Positions 20,794 to 23,655 of a stretch of DNA of 23,655 nt are shown here, piece by piece. The position numbers and the translations under genes are program-made. Where the stretch lies: positions 1 through 23,655 of the forward strand of contig JANPGU010000360.1 of NCBI GenBank assembly GCA_031424095.1, written 5' to 3'. Position 1 is the first letter of the stretch; each line of letters starts with the position of its first letter. The stretch comes from ZC4RG30 sp031424095. Lineage in GTDB: Bacteria; Pseudomonadota; Gammaproteobacteria; Steroidobacterales; Steroidobacteraceae. The notes under the pieces are model-generated. The model searched no databases. It was not told the DNA's origin and worked only from the letters and a program-made list of their open reading frames with translations.

Positions 20794-21729
20794 ATGAAAA
20801 CGATCCTCACACGCCGTCATTTTGTAAGTTCGGTATCCGCAGCTGCGCTGCTGCATGGAACTGCACTGGGGCTTCTGCCCGGCACTTCGCGCGCTGCACG
20901 CGCCGCATTGTCTGCTGAGCAGCTGGCGGATGGCGCGGTGTGGATCCGCGGCGCGGGCGCCAATGTGGTTGCGTTGCGCGATGCCAATGGGCTGGTCTTC
21001 ATCGATGGCGGACTCAAGGCAAGCAGCGCGGAGCTGCTGAAGCTTGCGCAGCAGCAGCTGGGCAAGGGCCGCGCGCATACTCTGATCAACACGCACTGGC
21101 ATCCCGAGCACACGGGGCTCAATGAAGTGCTGGGCAAGGAGCGCACAAAAATCATCGCGCACGAGAACACGCGGCTGTGGCTTTCCACCACCGTGCGCTA
21201 TCAGCCCGATGGTCCGCCCTTCCTGCCGCTGCCGGTTGGCGCGCGTCCCAATGCCACAACGTATGCAAGCGGTGAACTTGCGCTGGGCAACGAGACACTG
21301 CGCTATGGCTATCTGGCGCAGGCCCACACCGATGGCGATCTCTACGTGAAGCTCGACAAGGCCAATGTGCTGGTGACCGGCGGCGTGGTTGCCGGCAATG
21401 GCTGGCCTACTGCGGACTGGGTAACCGGCGGCTGGTTGAACGGCACCGTCACCGGCTATCGCACACTCATCGGCCTGTGCGACGACAAAACTCGCGTGGT
21501 CACAGCGAACGGCAACAAGATCTTCACCAAGGCGGACCTGCAGGGCGAGGTCGAGATACTGGCCAAGCTGTCTGATCAGCTGGGCAAGATGATGCGGTCG
21601 GGATTCGGTCCTGCGGACATGCTTGCCGCCAATCCGGCCAGGGACTACGTGGCCAGGATGGGCGACGCGAACCAGTTCCTCACGGAATCGTTCAAGAGCC
21701 TGTGGCCACGGATGGCGCCAGACGCCTGA
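20794..21729 (+). CDS. exported metallo-beta-lactamase-fold protein with altered metal site
   Basis: A 311-residue protein with a Tat-like signal (TRRHFVSSVSAAALLHG, 6-22) and an MBL fold. It resembles the exported MBL hydrolases that read NTHWHPDHTGGN, PAHTDGD, HTGD and PGHGP. Here the motifs are NTHWHPEHTGLN (H101, H103, E105, H106), AQAHTDGD (H178), VTGG (G197 where the metal-bridging Asp belongs) and TANGN (N239 where the last His belongs). The three His of the first zinc site are kept and the second site is largely lost. It may be a mono-metal enzyme with different chemistry, or a binding protein. It is divergent from the DUF1592 operon and reads towards tRNA-Ala. No Shine-Dalgarno stands out. 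Fold assignment is secure; activity is not. Confidence 0.88.
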   Translation: MKTILTRRHFVSSVSAAALLHGTALGLLPGTSRAARAALSAEQLADGAVWIRGAGANVVALRDANGLVFIDGGLKASSAELLKLAQQQLGKGRAHTLINTHWHPEHTGLNEVLGKERTKIIAHENTRLWLSTTVRYQPDGPPFLPLPVGARPNATTYASGELALGNETLRYGYLAQAHTDGDLYVKLDKANVLVTGGVVAGNGWPTADWVTGGWLNGTVTGYRTLIGLCDDKTRVVTANGNKIFTKADLQGEVEILAKLSDQLGKMMRSGFGPADMLAANPARDYVARMGDANQFLTESFKSLWPRMAPDA

Positions 21730-21754
21730 GGCGCTTTGGCGAACGAGGGAGATT

Positions 21755-21830
<76 letters not shown>

Positions 21831-21847
21831 ACAGCGGAAGGGGCGTG

Positions 21848-21876
21848 AAGGTACGCAAGGGGGCGGGGCCTGTCAA
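21848..21876 (-). promoter_or_regulatory. promoter for tRNA-Ala(GGC)
   Basis: On the minus strand a perfect TTGACA (21876-21871) is 17 bp from TACCTT (21853-21848), followed by a GC-rich discriminator. Transcription would start about 10 nt before the tRNA 5' end. The -10 is poor (3 of 6) but the perfect -35, exact spacing and discriminator suit a stable-RNA promoter. Confidence 0.6.
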
Positions 21877-21931
21877 GGCAACTTCCCGTTGGGTTACCCT
21901 CCCACCCACCACAACGTTCAGGGGAACCCGG

Positions 21932-22309
21932 ATGAACATTTGTCGCCTGCTTCTGGCCACAGCCGCCCTCGCCCTGCTGCCCCTGGCTGCCATCGCTGCG
22001 GACGAGCCCAGCATCGCCGGCACCTGGACCACTTCGTTCGACAGCCAGGTCGGGGTGCAGACCTACACCTACACTTTCGTCGTGAACGGCACGACGCTCA
22101 CCGGTCGCGCCAAGTCCGAAGCTGGCGACACCGCGATTACCGAAGGCAAGGTCGAAAAGGGCACTGTCACCTTCGTCGAGAACCTGAATTACCAGGGCAT
22201 GGAACTGCGCATCGTATACACCGGCACGGTGGCGGGCGACACGATCAAGTTCAAGCGGGACGTGGGCGGACAGGGCGGCGAGGAATTCACCGCCCAGCGC
22301 TCCAGATAG
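21932..22309 (+). CDS. small secreted beta-rich protein of unknown function
   Basis: A 125-residue protein with a clear Sec signal peptide (MNICRLLLATAALALLPLAA, cleavage near IAA-D at about 23) and a mature part of short beta strands: IAGTWTTSFDSQVGVQTYTY, FVVNGTTLTGRAKSE, EGKVEKGTVTFVENLNYQGMELRIVYTG, DTIKFKRDVGGQGGEEFTAQR. This pattern is seen in small exported lipocalin-like proteins found in many environmental bacteria, for which I know no function. The frame is open to 21845 but the ATG at 21932 starts the signal peptide and has AGGGGAA upstream. It converges with gltX, with 12 bp between the stops. It is probably its own transcription unit; no promoter was convincing. Confidence 0.85.
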   Translation: MNICRLLLATAALALLPLAAIAADEPSIAGTWTTSFDSQVGVQTYTYTFVVNGTTLTGRAKSEAGDTAITEGKVEKGTVTFVENLNYQGMELRIVYTGTVAGDTIKFKRDVGGQGGEEFTAQRSR

Positions 22310-22316
22310 TCGCGGC

Positions 22317-22331
22317 GGCCGCTATGCGGCC
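22317..22331. terminator. candidate hairpin between the small secreted protein and gltX
   Basis: GGCCGC - TAT - GCGGCC is a perfect 6-bp stem with a 3-nt loop at the junction of the two convergent genes, overlapping the gltX stop and last codons. It is followed by only two T on the plus strand and none on the minus strand, so a role in ending transcription of both genes is possible but weakly supported. Confidence 0.3.
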
Positions 22332-22654
22332 TTCAAGGTGGCGTCGAGACGGGCCAGCACCTTGGCCCGGCCCAGCAGCGCCAGCGTGGCATCAATCGGC
22401 GGCGACACCGTACCGCCCGTCAGCGCCACGCGCAGCGGCTGGGCCACCTTGCCCAGGCCTAACGTGCGGGCTTCGGCAAACGCCTGTATCGCCGCGTGGA
22501 GCGACGCAGCGGTCCACTCGTCCACCGTGGCAAGCAGGGAACGCAGGTCAGCCAGCAGCGCCCTCGCCTCCGGTGTCAGGTGCTTGGCCACGGACTTCTC
22601 GTCCATCACTGGCTCACGGAAGAAGAACAGGCTGCCCTGGGCCATTTCCTTCAT
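22322..22654 (-). CDS. gltX: glutamyl-tRNA synthetase, C-terminal part (downstream of frameshift)
   Basis: This open frame of 110 residues is the end of the anticodon-binding domain of glutamyl-tRNA synthetase, with GSLFFFREPV, KHLTPEA and LGKVAQPLRVALTGGTVSPP, the usual C-terminal signature. It appears to start with an ATG that overlaps the stop of the preceding frame by 4 nt, but this is not a true gene start. In the same frame the conserved text continues upstream of that ATG as EALRERAKT, back to about 22681. It is therefore one gene with the frame at 22651-23655, broken by a single missing base. The gene converges with the small secreted protein. Confidence 0.9.
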   Translation of the reverse strand: MKEMAQGSLFFFREPVMDEKSVAKHLTPEARALLADLRSLLATVDEWTAASLHAAIQAFAEARTLGLGKVAQPLRVALTGGTVSPPIDATLALLGRAKVLARLDATLKAA

Positions 22655-23655
22655 TGTCTTCGCGCGCTCGCGCAGCGCCTCGACACACCGGCGAGCAGCG
22701 CGTCGTCATCACTGGTCACACCCAGAAGCGCCAGCTGCGCACGCAGCGCGGCCACCAGCGTGGCCTGCGGCGCCTTGATGATGTGCTGCTGGTTCAGCCA
22801 CAGCAGTTTTTCCGCATTGAACGCCGAGGCGGACTTGTTGACGCTGGCGATATCGAACGCGGCAATCATCTCTTCGCGCGTGAAGATCTCCTGGTCGCCA
22901 TGCGACCAGCCCAGCCGCACCAGGTAGTTCAGGAGGGCATCGGGCAGATAGCCGTCCTTCGCGTATTCCAGCACGCTGATCGCACCATGGCGCTTCGAGA
23001 GCTTGGCGCCATCGGCGCCCAGGATCATCGGCACATGCGCATAGATCGGCGGCTTCGCGCCCAGCGCATTGAGCATGTTGATCTGGCGCGGCGTGTTGTT
23101 CAGGTGATCGTCGCCGCGGATCACATGGGTCACGCCCATGTCCATGTCGTCCACCACCACGCAGAAATTGTAGGTGGGATTGCCGTCGGAGCGCTGAATG
23201 ATCAGATCGTCGAGCTCGGAGTTCTGGAACACGGTTCGCCCATGCACGAGATCATCCACCACCACGTCGCCCGCGGCGGGGTTCTTGAAACGGATGACCG
23301 GCGTCACACCAGCCGGCGGCGTTGCGGTGCTGTCGCGCCAGCGGCCGTCGTAGCGCGGCTTTTCCTTGCGTGCGAGCTGAGCCTCGCGCAGCGCCTCAAG
23401 TTCTACCTTCGAGCAGTAGCAGCGATAGGCCAGGCCCTGCGCCAGCATCTGTTCAATCACGGCCTGATAGCGCGGATAGCGCTGCGTCTGGAAAAACGGA
23501 CCCTCGTCCTCGTCAAGACCGAGCCAGCGCATGCCTTCAAGAATGACATCGACGGATGCCTGGTTCGAACGCTCCAGGTCGGTGTCTTCAATGCGCAAAA
23601 TAAAGTCACCACCGGTCGAGCGCGCAAACGCCCAGGGGTAAAGCGCTGAACGGAT
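22651..23655 (-). CDS. gltX: glutamyl-tRNA synthetase, N-terminal and middle part (cut by window edge, frame broken)
   Basis: Charges tRNA-Glu with glutamate. The frame runs in from the right edge with 334 visible residues: ALYPWAFARSTGGDFILRIE near the start, then EDTDLERS, the YRCYCSK region, FKNPAAGDVVVDDLVHG, GNPTYNFCVVVDDMDMGVTH, VIRGDDHLNNTPRQ and the KMSKS-type KLSKRHG. The HIGH motif lies outside the window. A TTG at 23598 could be mistaken for the start but encodes the Leu of FILRIEDTD. After DDALLAGV the frame turns into SRRCASARRQ and stops, while the expected VEALRERAKTMKEM follows in another frame. The catalytic core is intact; the last quarter, needed for anticodon binding, is out of frame. 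tRNA-Ala and tRNA-Glu genes lie downstream in the same direction. Confidence 0.93.
   Translation of the reverse strand: MRSALYPWAFARSTGGDFILRIEDTDLERSNQASVDVILEGMRWLGLDEDEGPFFQTQRYPRYQAVIEQMLAQGLAYRCYCSKVELEALREAQLARKEKPRYDGRWRDSTATPPAGVTPVIRFKNPAAGDVVVDDLVHGRTVFQNSELDDLIIQRSDGNPTYNFCVVVDDMDMGVTHVIRGDDHLNNTPRQINMLNALGAKPPIYAHVPMILGADGAKLSKRHGAISVLEYAKDGYLPDALLNYLVRLGWSHGDQEIFTREEMIAAFDIASVNKSASAFNAEKLLWLNQQHIIKAPQATLVAALRAQLALLGVTSDDDALLAGVSRRCASARRQ
22682..22690 (-). other. gltX: apparent one-base deletion in gltX
   Basis: The plus-strand text here is GACACACCG. Adding one base, for instance a C to give GACCACACC, restores an unbroken GltX reading of GVVEALRERAKTMKEM across the junction. 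No slippery heptamer or stem suggests programmed frameshifting. gltX is essential in most bacteria, so a sequencing or assembly error in the AC-repeat is the first explanation; a decayed second gltX copy is the alternative. Confidence 0.85.

Noticed and set aside
22651..22654. ATGA overlap suggesting two coupled genes
   Set aside because: Both frames are parts of GltX, and conserved residues continue upstream of the ATG in the second frame; it is a frameshift artefact.
21889..23649. Long plus-strand open frame of 586 residues over the small secreted protein and gltX
   Set aside because: It is antisense to gltX, rich in Arg/His/Gln with no family motif, and typical of GC-rich shadow frames. 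The same applies to the long antisense frames at 7979-9319, 13227-14807, 15490-17190 and 18683-20212.

Overview
The window looks like chromosomal DNA of a GC-rich gammaproteobacterium. The best clue is gene order. Read on the minus strand, nnr-tsaE-amiB-mutL with divergent queG reproduces the Escherichia coli yjeF-yjeE-amiB-mutL / yjeS locus, and pcnB-folK-(nucleoside kinase)-panB-panC is the usual gammaproteobacterial operon. tRNA genes encode their own CCA ends. The second half (a DUF1592/DUF1552 pair, a molybdenum hydroxylase, many exported Tat substrates) suggests an environmental lineage, perhaps near Steroidobacterales/Xanthomonadales. That placement is inference, not something the sequence proves.

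Layout. (1) 1-4943 is the cell-wall, tRNA-modification and repair locus: mutL (cut by the left edge), amiB, tsaE and nnr on the minus strand, with queG divergent from nnr across 25 bp that contain a palindromic -10 element. (2) 4954-9298 is a tightly packed minus-strand operon, pcnB, folK, a deoxynucleoside kinase, panB and panC, joined by overlaps of 1-4 nt or a gap of a few bases. It makes poly(A) polymerase plus folate and pantothenate precursors. pcnB has a TTG start. (3) 9403-15303 is bracketed by two tRNA-Glu genes in opposite orientation (anticodons CTC and TTC). It holds an accessory oxidation cluster. A two-subunit molybdenum hydroxylase of the isoquinoline oxidoreductase type (iorA-iorB-like) runs rightward. 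Leftward run two XdhC-type maturation proteins, a molybdopterin-binding protein and an intradiol ring-cleavage dioxygenase. (4) 15358-20710 is a three-gene minus-strand operon of exported proteins: a DUF1592-family protein with two haem-c motifs, a Tat-exported DUF1552 protein and a secreted ankyrin-repeat protein. An exported metallo-beta-lactamase-fold protein that lacks several metal ligands lies divergent to it. (5) 21755-23655 has tRNA-Ala(GGC), a small secreted protein and gltX. gltX is cut by the right edge and is split by an apparent one-base deletion.

How the parts fit. tRNA-Ala, tRNA-Glu(TTC) and gltX are neighbours in several relatives. Here a block of about 6.4 kb carrying the DUF1592/DUF1552/ankyrin operon and the lactamase-fold gene lies between tRNA-Ala and tRNA-Glu(TTC), so it looks like an insertion. 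The most promising undescribed unit is that block. The molybdenum hydroxylase cluster probably serves oxidation of an aromatic or N-heterocyclic compound, but the substrate cannot be read from sequence.

No stretch longer than about 110 bases lacks a gene. I saw no CRISPR array, insertion sequence, phage gene or rRNA.
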